Source: Mesorhizobium sp. SARCC-RB16n
GTDB lineage: Bacteria > Pseudomonadota > Alphaproteobacteria > Rhizobiales > Rhizobiaceae
Assembly: GCF_008520305.1 (NCBI RefSeq)
Contig: NZ_ML703253.1
Location: 337,409 to 397,658 of the forward strand
Length of the DNA: 60,250 bases
Direction: 5' to 3'
Shown here: positions 33,070-41,527 of the stretch, piece by piece
Layout: each line of letters opens with the position of its first letter
How positions within the stretch are numbered: position 1 is the first letter of the stretch
Position numbers and translations under genes: made by a program
The notes under the pieces: model-generated
The model's database searches: none
What the model was told of the DNA's origin: nothing
Seen by the model: the letters and a program-made list of their open reading frames with translations, nothing else

Positions 33070-33621
33070 ATGAACCTCATGCAGACCCATATGCCGGCGA
33101 CAGCCGCCGGCGTCGCCCTCGACACCATCGCCTATGCCATCGGCCGGTCCGCGCTTGGGAACATCCTCGTGGCGCGCAGCCCCATCGGCGTCTGCGCCAT
33201 CCTGATCGGCTCCGACGCCAAGGCGCTTGAACAAGACTTCGCCAACCGCTTCCCCGACAGGGTGCTACGCGAAGACGAGACCGGCTTGCGCGACGATCTC
33301 GCGGCGATAGCGCGCTTCATTGAAATGCCGGGCGCCGGTCTCGACCTGCCGCTCGACATGCGCCACGGCACGCCCTTCCAGCAGCGGGTGTGGGAGGTGC
33401 TGCGGACTATCCCGTGCGGCGCCACCATCACCTACACGGCCCTTGCCCGGCGCCTCGGCATGCCGGACGGCGCCCGCGCCGTGGCGACGGCCTGTGCCGC
33501 CAACGCCATCGCGCTCGGCATTCCCTGCCACCGCGTGCTGCGCGCTGACGGCTCGCTGTCCGGCTATCGCTGGGGGATCGAACGCAAGCGCGCCTTGCTG
33601 GACGGGGAGGCCGCGATATGA
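33070..33621 (+). CDS. Methylated-DNA-[protein]-cysteine S-methyltransferase (Ogt-like)
   Basis: 183 residues: an N-terminal domain resembling the ribonuclease-like part of MGMT and a C-terminal domain with FQQRVWEVLRTIPCGATITY, the Asn-hinge region ACAANAIALG and the active site IPCHRV (C153). It removes methyl groups from O6-alkylguanine by suicide transfer. It is closely similar in layout to the C-terminal half of the neighbouring Ada, so it may be a duplicate. Its stop overlaps the oxygenase start by 4 bp (ATGA), a translational couple. The ATG at 33070 has GGAG 8 nt upstream. Confidence 0.93.
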   Translation: MNLMQTHMPATAAGVALDTIAYAIGRSALGNILVARSPIGVCAILIGSDAKALEQDFANRFPDRVLREDETGLRDDLAAIARFIEMPGAGLDLPLDMRHGTPFQQRVWEVLRTIPCGATITYTALARRLGMPDGARAVATACAANAIALGIPCHRVLRADGSLSGYRWGIERKRALLDGEAAI

Positions 33622-34361
33622 ACGCCAACGCCAGGGTTGCCCCATCATTGATCGAAGCTGCCGAGACACGCGTCGACGCCTACGACTGGTCGGCGCTCAC
33701 CGCCGAGCTCGACGGCTTCGGCTGCGCGGTGATGGAAAAGCTGCTGTCGCCGCAGGAGTGCCGGCAGATCGCCGGCCTCTATTCTGAGGAGCAGCATTTC
33801 CGCAGCCACATCCACATGGCCAGGCATGGCTTCGGCAAGGGCGAATACCGCTATTTCCGCTATCCCTTGCCCGATCTCATCGGCGGCCTGCGCAGCGCGC
33901 TCTATCCCAGGCTGGCCGAGGTCGCCAACCGGTGGAACGAGCGCATGGGGATTGCCATGCGCTACCCCAGCACGCATGCGGAGTTTCTAGACCAGTGCCA
34001 TGCCGCCGGCCAGGTCAGGCCGACACCGCTATTGCTGCAATATGTGCCTGGCGACTTCAACTGCCTGCACCAGGACCTCTATGGCGACCTGGCCTTTCCC
34101 CTGCAGGTAGCGACCCTGCTTTCCGAGCCCGGCCAGGATTTCACCGGCGGCGAATTCGCGCTGACCGAACAGCGGCCGCGCATGCAGAGCCGGGTCGAGG
34201 TGGTGCCCTTGCGCCAGGGCGATGCGGTGGCCTTCGCCGTCCACAACCGGCCGGTACAGGGAACGAAGGGCAATTACCGCGTCAATCTGCGCCACGGCGT
34301 CAGCCGCCTGCGCTCAGGCATGCGCCACACCGTCGGCATTATTTTTCACGATGCGAAGTGA
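33618..34361 (+). CDS. 2OG-Fe(II) oxygenase, candidate dealkylase
   Basis: 247 residues of the double-stranded beta-helix oxygenase superfamily. Metal and co-substrate residues are visible: HQD (H151, D153) in FNCLHQDLYGDLA, the distal His in NLRHGV (H226) and Arg in GMRHTVGII (R236), the usual 2-oxoglutarate anchor ten residues on. A block PLQVATLLSEPGQDFTGGEF precedes these. It is translationally coupled to an O6-alkylguanine transferase and lies downstream of Ada, so nucleic-acid dealkylation is plausible although it is not a canonical AlkB by eye. The 3' end overlaps that of the opposite ECF gene by 23 bp. Confidence 0.88.
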   Translation: MNANARVAPSLIEAAETRVDAYDWSALTAELDGFGCAVMEKLLSPQECRQIAGLYSEEQHFRSHIHMARHGFGKGEYRYFRYPLPDLIGGLRSALYPRLAEVANRWNERMGIAMRYPSTHAEFLDQCHAAGQVRPTPLLLQYVPGDFNCLHQDLYGDLAFPLQVATLLSEPGQDFTGGEFALTEQRPRMQSRVEVVPLRQGDAVAFAVHNRPVQGTKGNYRVNLRHGVSRLRSGMRHTVGIIFHDAK

Positions 34362-35313
34362 GGTATTGAGGCCGTCGGGAGCCTGCATCAGCGGACACCA
34401 TCTCCAGGATCCAGGGACACGCGTAATAATCGGCAATGCTTTTGATGACCCCGCCATCGGCACGGACCCGCACCAGATAGGCCGGCCGCCAGACTTCGCC
34501 ATATTCCCGGTCGACGACCAGCACGATCTCCCCTTCGAACGCGCCTGGCCGTATGCGCCAGGGCAGCTCGCTGCGCTCATATTCGACGAAGTAGGGCGAA
34601 GCCGAGAGCAGGCCGCTGTAGCAGTCCGACACCTTCAGGCGTGCATCGGCACTGGTCAGCGCGCGCACGCCGTCCCAGTCCCTGACGTTGAAGAGCGCGA
34701 CATAGCGGCCAAGCAATTGCTCCAGTTCAGGATCGTGTGGCGGCGCCGCGACCGGTTGCGCTGGCAGTGCGGCGAGCTTGGCACGGCCGCGATTGAGCGC
34801 CGACTTGACGCCGCCTGGGGTCGAGCCGACCAGGTCGGCGATCTCTTCCAGCGAATGGTCGAAGACATCCTTGAGCAGCACGCAGGCGCGCTCCTTCGGC
34901 GGCAGATGCACGACCAGCCGCTCGATGGCGCGGCCGGCGCCCGGACCGGCCGGTTCGACCGGCAGCACGATGTCGTCGTCGGCATAGAAAGCTTCGGCCG
35001 CGTGCCGCGTGCGTTGGTTGCGGATGAAATCGATGCACCTGTTATGCGCGATGCGGAAAAGCCACGGCCGCAGCGCCTGCGCATCGTCGAGCAGCTCGAT
35101 CTTGCGATAGGCCTCGAACAGCGCCTCCTGCATGATGTCCTCGCCATCCAGCGCCGAGCCGGTCATGCGAGCACAATAGCGATGCAGCCTGGCGCGCAGA
35201 TGCGAAACCGTCTCGAGGAACGCGGCATAGCGCAGGTCGAACACGCGGTCGGGCTCAAGCCAGGCCCGCATGCCTTGCGCCGTGTCGTGGGATTTGCGGA
35301 TCTGCTGGTTCAT
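34339..35313 (-). CDS. ECF sigma factor with C-terminal SnoaL-like domain
   Basis: 324 residues. Sigma region 2 is RARLHRYCARMTGSALDGED followed by LRPWLFRIAHNRCIDFIRNQ. Region 4 is LPPKERACVLLKDVFDHSLE and GSTPGGVKSALNRGRAKLAA. A SnoaL-like extension follows (about 190-324: YVALFNVRDWDGVRALTSAD onward). Sigma factors of this build often have no anti-sigma factor and are controlled by the extension. The DGGGK and NPDKL marks of the ECF41 group are not seen, so I assign it only to a related SnoaL-ECF type. Its start overlaps the DHFR-like gene by 4 bp. Confidence 0.9.
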   Translation of the reverse strand: MNQQIRKSHDTAQGMRAWLEPDRVFDLRYAAFLETVSHLRARLHRYCARMTGSALDGEDIMQEALFEAYRKIELLDDAQALRPWLFRIAHNRCIDFIRNQRTRHAAEAFYADDDIVLPVEPAGPGAGRAIERLVVHLPPKERACVLLKDVFDHSLEEIADLVGSTPGGVKSALNRGRAKLAALPAQPVAAPPHDPELEQLLGRYVALFNVRDWDGVRALTSADARLKVSDCYSGLLSASPYFVEYERSELPWRIRPGAFEGEIVLVVDREYGEVWRPAYLVRVRADGGVIKSIADYYACPWILEMVSADAGSRRPQYLTSHREK

Positions 35314-35843
35314 CGCGGCACATAGGTCAAGGTCACCACGCCATTGGCGAAACGATTGATGTCGACCAGCTCGAGATCGACCGGTCCGACGTCGTCGAAG
35401 GCGCGCTTGCCGTGCCCGACCCATGTCGGCACGATCGACAGATGATACTCGTCCACCAGCCCAGCGGAAAGCAAGGTGCGGTCGAGCTGCGACACCCCAT
35501 ATTTCAGGATGTCGCCGCCCGGCTGGCGTTTCAGCGCCGCGAGCGCCTCGGCGACGTCGCCTTCGATCAGCGCGGCATTCCACGACACCGTCTCCAGCGT
35601 CGTCGAGGCGACCAGCTTCTTCAGGCCGTTGATGCGGTCCATGTAGGGGTTGTCCCTGATCCCGGGCCAGCGCGCGAAGAACATCTCGTAGGTGACGCGG
35701 CCAAGCAGGAAGAATTCGACGTTCGAAAGCGCCTGCAAGGCATGGTCCACATTCTCCTCGACGAAGAATGGCGAGGCCCATGTCATCGGCCCCTCGATGA
35801 CGCCATCCAGCGAGACGAAACTCGACACGATCAGCCGCCGCAT
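35310..35843 (-). CDS. Dihydrofolate-reductase-family (RibD C-terminal-like) protein
   Basis: 177 residues with VSSFVSLDGVIEGPMTW at the N-terminus, GRVTYEMFFARWPG (the signature G-R-x-T-Y), LKRQPGGDILKYGVSQL and a C-terminal VDINRFANGVVTLTYVPR. Such RibD_C-type proteins bind NAD(P)H-like cofactors; many have unknown substrates. The stop overlaps the ECF start and the gene begins 2 bp after the hydrolase stop, so hydrolase, this gene and the sigma factor form one operon on the minus strand. Confidence 0.92.
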   Translation of the reverse strand: MRRLIVSSFVSLDGVIEGPMTWASPFFVEENVDHALQALSNVEFFLLGRVTYEMFFARWPGIRDNPYMDRINGLKKLVASTTLETVSWNAALIEGDVAEALAALKRQPGGDILKYGVSQLDRTLLSAGLVDEYHLSIVPTWVGHGKRAFDDVGPVDLELVDINRFANGVVTLTYVPR

Positions 35844-35845
35844 GC

Positions 35846-36783
35846 TTACGCCGCCTTCTCGCTGGTTTTCTCACCGGCTGCCGGCAGCCCCAGTCTCGGC
35901 CGTACCCAGGCGGCGAAGCGGACAATGGCATCGTCGGCCTCCGGCGCCCGCCCCGCCATCATCTGGAAGGAATGCAGCATGCCGTCGAAGACGTCGAGCC
36001 GTGTCTCCACACCGGCCTGCCTTGCCCGTTCGGCGAACACGCGGCTTTCGTCGACCAGCGTCTCGTCCGCGCCGGCCTGCAGGAAGACGGGTGGAAAGCC
36101 GGAGAGGTCGGCGTAGAGCGGGCTGACCTCGGGATCGCGCCGATCCGCATCGCCGATGAAATTGGCCGCCAGCCAGTCGACGCCGGCCTTGGCGAAGGCC
36201 GGATCTTTTTCGCGGTTGGTCTCGTAGCTGGCAGCGGTCATCGCCATGTCGAACCAGCCGGAGATGATCAGCGTGGCGACGGGCAGCGGCCGCCGCTGCG
36301 CGCGCAGCCGCTGCAGGACGCCATAGGTCAGCACCGCGCCGCAGGAGTCGCCGGCGATCACGATCCGCCCGGGGTCGAAGCCCTGGTCGACAAGCCAGTT
36401 CCAGGCTGCCATCGCCGCCTCGAGTTGGGCCGGATGCTTGGCCTGATGCGCCAGCGGATAATCGTAGAGCAGCGCCCGGCAGCCGACGGCCTTGGCGAGG
36501 TGGCCGACCAGCTTGCGGTGGGTGTAGATCGAGCCGCCGATGAAGCCGCCGCCATGTGCATAAAACAGCACCCGCTGCTCGTCGGCACCTTTGGGCACGA
36601 CCCACATCGCGGCACGCCGCCGGCATTGGCCTCGATATAGTCGACACCGCGCGGCTCGCCGGTCAGCGCCGTCCAGTGGATATCGTTGTGGTCGATGATC
36701 GCCTGCGGGCTGGTCAACTTGCCCGCATTGGCCGCCATAACAGCGTAATGGTTCCTGTTTGCCTCGCTCTCGATGCTCGCCAT
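35846..36783 (-). pseudogene. Alpha/beta hydrolase (HSL-like), frameshifted
   Basis: The N-terminal part (MASIESEANRNHYAVMAANA) reads from ATG 36783, which has AGGAG 6 nt upstream, and stays in frame until YIEANAGGVP. Then the frame shifts: the remainder is AMWVVPKGADEQRVLFYAHG, with HGGGF oxyanion motif, GDSCGAV nucleophile (Ser) and terminal EADDAIVRFAAWVRP, reading in a second frame from about 36612. One base is missing at the CCG/CGATG junction (36608-36613). If real, the gene is broken; if a sequencing error, it is an intact hormone-sensitive-lipase-like esterase of about 312 residues. Confidence 0.85.
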
Positions 36784-36891
36784 GATATTCTCCTGGGGTT
36801 GCGGATCGCGGAAGGCGCGACCTTCGAAGGCAGAGACGTACGGGCAGGCAAAAAGGATACGCGGCGGCGGGCGCTTTTTTTGCGGACACGC

Positions 36892-37767
36892 TCAGCCGCC
36901 AAACATCGCGGCATGCCGCCGCGCGAATTCGACGAACGGCGTCGGCCGCACACCGAACATCTCATGCGTGGCCAGATGCACCCGCGATTTCGGCCGCCGC
37001 CGCCGCTCCGCCAATTGCTCGTCCAGCGCGTCGGCGAAGTCGGCAGGGACGCCGGCGGCCAGCAGATTGCGCCGGCGCTCCCGCGGGCTGATATCGACAT
37101 AGCGGACCGGCTTGGCGATCCCTTGCGAAATCCGCGCCGCGATGTCGCTCATGGTCAGCGCCTCGGGTCCGGTCATGTCCAGGCTCTCGCCTTCGTGGCC
37201 GCCATCGCGCAGCAGCCGGACGGCGACTTTGGCGATGTCCTCGACATCGACCGGCGACAGTTCGGTATCGCCGAGCGCGAGATAAAAAGCGCCTTCCGTG
37301 GCGATGGTCGGCGCGTCGCGCAGATAGACCTGCATGAACTGGCTGGGGCGAAGGTGGGTCCACGCCATTCCGGCTCCCTCCAGATAGCGCTCGACCTCCT
37401 CATGCATACGCGTGAAGCGGAACCTCGTCGCGTCATAGCCGATATTGGATTCGGCACCGGAAAACTTCACCACATGCGCGACGCCGGCTTGCTTGCAGGC
37501 GTCGATGAAACGACATTGCGTCTCGACCATGTCTTGCGCGGCGGTCGAAATCATCAGCACGCGATCGATGCCATCGAGGGCTGCACCAAGCGTCTCGGCC
37601 CGGCGCATATCGCCTTCGATCAGTTCGACGCCGGCAAGTCCACCGAGCCCTGCCGCGGATGCCCGGCCCAGATCGCGAACCAGCGCCCTCATTTGATGCT
37701 TCTGCCGCGCGAACTCGCGCACGATCGCCTTGCCGTTCAGGCCGGTGGCGCCTGTCACCAGGATCAT
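36892..37767 (-). CDS. NmrA-like NAD(P)-binding oxidoreductase
   Basis: 291 residues. N-terminal Rossmann motif LVTGATGLNGKAIVREFARQ, then ELIEGDMRRAETLGAALDGI and a C-terminal family tail HLATHEMFGVRPTPFVEFAR. NmrA-type proteins sense redox by binding NADP or reduce quinones. The lack of a typical SDR Tyr-x3-Lys supports a sensor or a quinone-oxidoreductase role. It precedes the hydrolase gene by 108 bp on the same strand, so it may start the operon that ends with the ECF sigma factor. Confidence 0.88.
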   Translation of the reverse strand: MILVTGATGLNGKAIVREFARQKHQMRALVRDLGRASAAGLGGLAGVELIEGDMRRAETLGAALDGIDRVLMISTAAQDMVETQCRFIDACKQAGVAHVVKFSGAESNIGYDATRFRFTRMHEEVERYLEGAGMAWTHLRPSQFMQVYLRDAPTIATEGAFYLALGDTELSPVDVEDIAKVAVRLLRDGGHEGESLDMTGPEALTMSDIAARISQGIAKPVRYVDISPRERRRNLLAAGVPADFADALDEQLAERRRRPKSRVHLATHEMFGVRPTPFVEFARRHAAMFGG

Positions 37768-37885
37768 GGTCTATCTCTCCATTCAGCATTGATGCGATCG
37801 CCATTCCGACGAACGCACCTTGAAGACGAAGAGAAGAGGACAAAGGATTCCGGCCAAAGGTTTTTATCGGCCTACACGCCGGCGA

Positions 37886-38473
37886 TCAGCCTGCCGGCGC
37901 ATAGCGGCCGACCACCATCCCGCACACATAGGCCTTCGAGCCGAGCAGCCGCAGGTCTCGGAACCCGCCTTGGTCGAAGATACGGCGTCCGGCACCCAGC
38001 ACGGCAGGATTGACGAACAGCTGAAACTCGTCGACCAGCCCGGCCGCGATCAGCGCCGAGGCGAAGCCGGCGCCGCCGAAGACGGCTATGTCGCCGCCCT
38101 CGCCTGCCTTCAGCGCGTTGACTTCGCGCGGCAGGTCGCCGCTCACCCCCGCCGTGCGCTCCCAACGCGAGGCCTCGAGCCTGTCGCTCGGCACCACCTT
38201 GCGCGCGTCGACGATGCGCTGCGCGAAGGCATAGAACGGATCGGCCGGATATTTCCTCGCCGCATTGCCCCAATGGGTGAGATAGCCCTCCTCGGCCATC
38301 TTGCGGCTCAAGAGGATGGTGTCGATGCCGGCGAACACGGCGTTGAAATCCTGTCTCAGCTCGGCATCCCAGCCATTGTCGTCGCCCCATTCCCAGAGCT
38401 GCCAAGAATGATCCGCATCGCCGCCGACGAAACCGTCGACCGACATTTGCATCTGAAGGATGAGCTTTTTCAT
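37886..38473 (-). CDS. Second DHFR/RibD-C-family protein
   Basis: 195 residues: KKLILQMQMSVDGFVGGDAD at the start, LLSRKMAEEGYLTHW, GGDIAVFGGAGFASALIAAG and LLGSKAYVCGMVVGRYAP. It is clearly related to the 35310-35843 protein but quite diverged. It is divergent from HxlR at 38584, separated by a dyad at 38507-38557, so it is probably repressed by that regulator. Start ATG 38473 has GAGGACAACCCG upstream; a longer frame is unlikely. Confidence 0.9.
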   Translation of the reverse strand: MKKLILQMQMSVDGFVGGDADHSWQLWEWGDDNGWDAELRQDFNAVFAGIDTILLSRKMAEEGYLTHWGNAARKYPADPFYAFAQRIVDARKVVPSDRLEASRWERTAGVSGDLPREVNALKAGEGGDIAVFGGAGFASALIAAGLVDEFQLFVNPAVLGAGRRIFDQGGFRDLRLLGSKAYVCGMVVGRYAPAG

Positions 38474-38506
38474 CGGGTTGTCCTCGTCAGGTTTAGCCGG
38501 AAACGA

Positions 38507-38557
38507 TTTACTTTCGCAACCATTTGACCTGCTGAAAAAAATGGTGTCAATAGTAAA
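38507..38557. promoter_or_regulatory. Dyad between the DHFR-like and HxlR genes
   Basis: Two 19-bp arms, 38507-38525 and 38539-38557, are inverted with TTTACT and ACCATTT conserved in both (13 of 19 positions). It lies in the 110-bp divergent gap and is a candidate HxlR operator. No clear -10/-35 was separated from it. Confidence 0.5.
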
Positions 38558-38583
38558 GTGATTTAAAAATGGAACCATAGAGA

Positions 38584-39000
38584 ATGTCGACGCGCGAAAA
38601 ATCCGGTTGCCCGATCAACCTGTCGCTGGAACTGCTCGGCGACCGCTGGACGCTGCTCATCATCCGTGACCTGATCTTCGCCGGCAAAAAGCATTTTCGC
38701 GAGTTCCTGCAATCCGATGAAGGCATCTCCTCGCGCACATTGGCCGAGCGGCTGCAGACGCTGCAGGATGAAGGCATTCTCACCCGCAGCGACGACCCGA
38801 GCCACGGGCTGAAGGCGATCTACCGGCTGACCGAACCCGGCATCGACCTCTTGCCGGTGCTGGCCACGCTCGGCGCCTGGGGCAGCAGGCACCGCAAGGC
38901 CGACGGCGAACTTGCCCGCACCGCCGACGAGCTGGCGGCCGGCGGCGAGCCGGCGCTGGAGCGGATGAAGATGGCGCTGCGGGCGGAGCATGTTGTTTAG
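38584..39000 (+). CDS. HxlR-family transcriptional regulator
   Basis: 138 residues: GCPINLSLELLGDRWTLLII (conserved Cys near the start, residue 9), HFREFLQSDEGISSRTLAER, QDEGILTRSDDPSHGLKAIY and a C-terminal dimer helix. It is divergent from the second DHFR-like gene and probably represses it. The Cys9 position is that used by thiol-based HxlR sensors of quinones or aldehydes. Confidence 0.92.
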   Translation: MSTREKSGCPINLSLELLGDRWTLLIIRDLIFAGKKHFREFLQSDEGISSRTLAERLQTLQDEGILTRSDDPSHGLKAIYRLTEPGIDLLPVLATLGAWGSRHRKADGELARTADELAAGGEPALERMKMALRAEHVV

Positions 39001-39041
39001 GCGGGTGCGCTGTTCTAAGGGCGAAGCAGCTTCGTTGAAAG

Positions 39042-39230
39042 TCGGCGCCGCCCCTCACCTGCCTGCCGGCATCCTCTCCCCGTATAGTGACGGGGAGAGG
39101 GACAACTCGCACCAACGATTTCGCCAATCGTCAGCGTGGCAGAGAGGGGCGCCGGCGGAGCCGCCGCCCTTTCTCCCCGTCACTATACGGGGAGAAATGC
39201 CCGGCAGGGCAATGAGGGGCAGCACTGCCG
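39042..39230. repeat. Palindromic intergenic repeat, ctctccccgt type
   Basis: Two inverted halves, each with an inner hairpin (ctctccccgt/acggggagag), carrying the blocks gcctgccggcat and gcccggcagggc. It matches 52829-52973 and, in part, 3769-3825. It fills most of the 370-bp gap between HxlR and dinB. Confidence 0.9.
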
Positions 39231-39302
39231 CCTCGGTAGCCAGTCGAAGCATTTGAACTAGGTCACACCCCCAACGAGATGCCTCCACAACCCGCCTCCC
39301 AT

Positions 39303-39336
39303 TTGACAATGATCCTCATTTGTTCTCTATATGTTC
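39303..39336 (+). promoter_or_regulatory. dinB promoter with LexA (SOS) box
   Basis: TTGACA (39303-39308), 17 bp, TCTATA (39326-39331). The alphaproteobacterial LexA site GTTC-N7-GTTC is at 39322-39336 and overlaps the -10 region, so LexA would block RNA polymerase. dinB starts at 39371. Confidence 0.85.
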
Positions 39337-39370
39337 CAGTCTATCAGCAATCGCGGATGAGCGGAACAGG

Positions 39371-40618
39371 ATGGAAACGACGGCCACCATCCTGCATGCC
39401 GATCTCGACGCCTTCTATGCCTCGGTCGAGCAGTTGCTCGACCCCACGCTGCACGGCAAGCCGATCGCGGTTGGCGGCGGCGTGGTGCTCGCTGCCTCCT
39501 ATGAGGCGCGCGCCTTCGGCGTGCGCGGCGGTATGCCGGGGCGCAGGGCGCGTGAGCTTTGCCCGCAATTGATCTTCGTCGGCGGCAATTTCAGCCACTA
39601 CCAGCGGCTGGGCGACGCGGCGATCAAGGTGCTCGACGATTTCACACCGGTGGTCGAGCGCATCTCCATCGACGAGGCCTTCGCCGATGTCGCCGGCTGC
39701 ACGCATCTGTTCGGCTCCCCCCGGGAGATCGCCACAGCGATCCGCCGCCGTGTGCGGGCAGAGCTCGGCCTGCCGATCTCGATCGGCGTGGCGCGCACCA
39801 AGCATCTGGCCAAGATCGCCTCGCAGGTCGCCAAGCCCGACGGGCTGGTGGTGGTCGACCCCGGCACCGAGCTTGCCTTCCTGCACGATTTGCCGGTCTC
39901 GCTGATGTGGGGCGTCGGGCCGGCAACCAGGGCGCGGCTGGCCGAGATCGGCGTCGAGACCATCGGCGAGCTGGCCCGGACGCACAGCGGCGCGCTGACG
40001 CGGCTGCTCGGCCCCGCCGCCGGCGAAAAGCTCGCGGCCCTGTCATGGAACCGCGACCCGCGCAAGCTGGAGACGAAGCGCCGGGCGCACTCGGCCGGCG
40101 CGCAATCGGCGCTCGGGCAAAAACCGGCCGTGGCGCGGGTGATTGTGCCGACACTGCTGCATCTGGCCGACCGCGTCGCCAGCCGGCTGCGCGCCAAGAA
40201 CCGCCCCGGCCGCACGGTGACGGTGCGCGTGCGCTTTGGCGATCTCAGCGCCGTCACGCGCTCGATCACGCTGGAGCAGCCGATCTCGGCGACCATCATG
40301 CTGGCCGAGATCGCAGGGGATTTGGTGCGGGGCGTGCTCGCCGATCATCCACGGGAGAAGACGATCTCGCTGCTGGCGATCTCGGTCTCGCACCTGGAAG
40401 AGAGCGTCGAGCTGCAGCTCGACCTGCCGCTCGGCCTCGCCGACGAGAAGCGCCGCCCGGGCAGCCAAAAAGGCCTGGCGCGCTTCGGCGCCGACCGTGC
40501 CATCGACAAGATCCGCGAACGCTTCGGCAAACAGGCGGTCGGCTACGGCACGGTGGCGCTGGAGGCGGCGCGTTCGGTGCCCGACGAATTCAGGGAATTG
40601 GCGGAAAAGGACCTATGA
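39371..40618 (+). CDS. dinB: DNA polymerase IV
   Basis: 415 residues of the Y-family: HADLDAFYASVEQ with the metal-binding Asp (D11), ERISIDEAFADV with D101 and E102, the helix-hairpin-helix in LMWGVGPATRARLAEIGVET, and a C-terminal little-finger domain. It is an error-prone translesion polymerase induced by DNA damage. The ATG at 39371 is 35 bp after a LexA box. Its alkylation- and SOS-repair theme fits the Ada block 7 kb away. Confidence 0.95.
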   Translation: METTATILHADLDAFYASVEQLLDPTLHGKPIAVGGGVVLAASYEARAFGVRGGMPGRRARELCPQLIFVGGNFSHYQRLGDAAIKVLDDFTPVVERISIDEAFADVAGCTHLFGSPREIATAIRRRVRAELGLPISIGVARTKHLAKIASQVAKPDGLVVVDPGTELAFLHDLPVSLMWGVGPATRARLAEIGVETIGELARTHSGALTRLLGPAAGEKLAALSWNRDPRKLETKRRAHSAGAQSALGQKPAVARVIVPTLLHLADRVASRLRAKNRPGRTVTVRVRFGDLSAVTRSITLEQPISATIMLAEIAGDLVRGVLADHPREKTISLLAISVSHLEESVELQLDLPLGLADEKRRPGSQKGLARFGADRAIDKIRERFGKQAVGYGTVALEAARSVPDEFRELAEKDL

Positions 40619-40813
40619 GCGGAGGTGCCTCAGCCTCTCGCCGTCACACCTTCCGGATCAACGCCCGGAACCAACAGGCGCGGCGGTCACGGTGGACAGC
40701 AGCTCGCGCTTCACCAGCACCGGCTTTTGATAAATCTTCTTCACGGCAATTCCCCCACACCAAAACGTCTGCCGGCAAGCACGGCTTGTCAACAAAATGC
40801 AGAATAACGCCTC

Positions 40814-41347
40814 TTAGAGCCGCGCGGTGCCGAACACCCGATCCCAGAATATCGACGTCACGCCGAAATTGGCATTGTCGTCGATATGGTGGTGTACAGC
40901 GTGGCGGCGCTTGAGCGTATAGAGATAGCTCGGATGGGCCGGATGCCAGTGATGGATCGCGTGATGGATGCTGACGTACCAGAGATAGCCCAGCATAAGC
41001 CCGCAGCTCACCGCGCTGGCGGTCGCGAAACCGGAGATCATCCAGACAGGCAGGAACGCCACCAGCGCATGCACGCCCAGGCTGAGCCAGGTGGGCGTGC
41101 CCACCGGACTGCGCTCCTCGACATGGTGACGGTCATGCAGATCCCGGATCCAGGGAACGTGATGCAGCACGAACCGGTGCAGGACGTATTCGAGCAGCGT
41201 CCAAAGGCCGAGGCAGATCAGCACCGTGCCGATCCAGTCCGGTGCCCCCTCCTCTCCGGCCTCGATCAGCCCGGCCACGCCCAGTAAGGCGATCACCAGG
41301 GGATAGACCACGAAGTCGCTGTAATAGCCGATCAGACTCAGCTGCAT
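40814..41347 (-). CDS. Sterol desaturase / fatty acid hydroxylase family protein
   Basis: 177 residues, mostly hydrophobic, with the histidine boxes of the diiron membrane hydroxylases: LHRFVLHHVP, LHDRHHVEE, HHAIHHWHP and RRHAVHHHID. It would hydroxylate or desaturate a lipid in the inner membrane; carotenoid or hopanoid-type roles are possible. It is a single gene. The 195-bp gap after dinB holds nothing I can interpret. Confidence 0.9.
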   Translation of the reverse strand: MQLSLIGYYSDFVVYPLVIALLGVAGLIEAGEEGAPDWIGTVLICLGLWTLLEYVLHRFVLHHVPWIRDLHDRHHVEERSPVGTPTWLSLGVHALVAFLPVWMISGFATASAVSCGLMLGYLWYVSIHHAIHHWHPAHPSYLYTLKRRHAVHHHIDDNANFGVTSIFWDRVFGTARL

Positions 41348-41527
41348 TCGGACGCCTCACCTGACTTTCGACGCCGCCCCAAACGATTCTCTCAGATTGC
41401 CGGACTAGCGCGGGAGGTGCAATGCGGACGTGCCTGACATAGCGTCGCAATTTCCCGGTGCAAGGTCGGCGGTGATCGACGCAGGATCGGCCGACTTCGC
41501 ACCAGTGTCGCAAACGGACATGCAAAC

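Noticed and set aside
40619-40813. Small open frames between dinB and the hydroxylase gene
   Set aside because: Low-complexity reading frames without start signals or family similarity.
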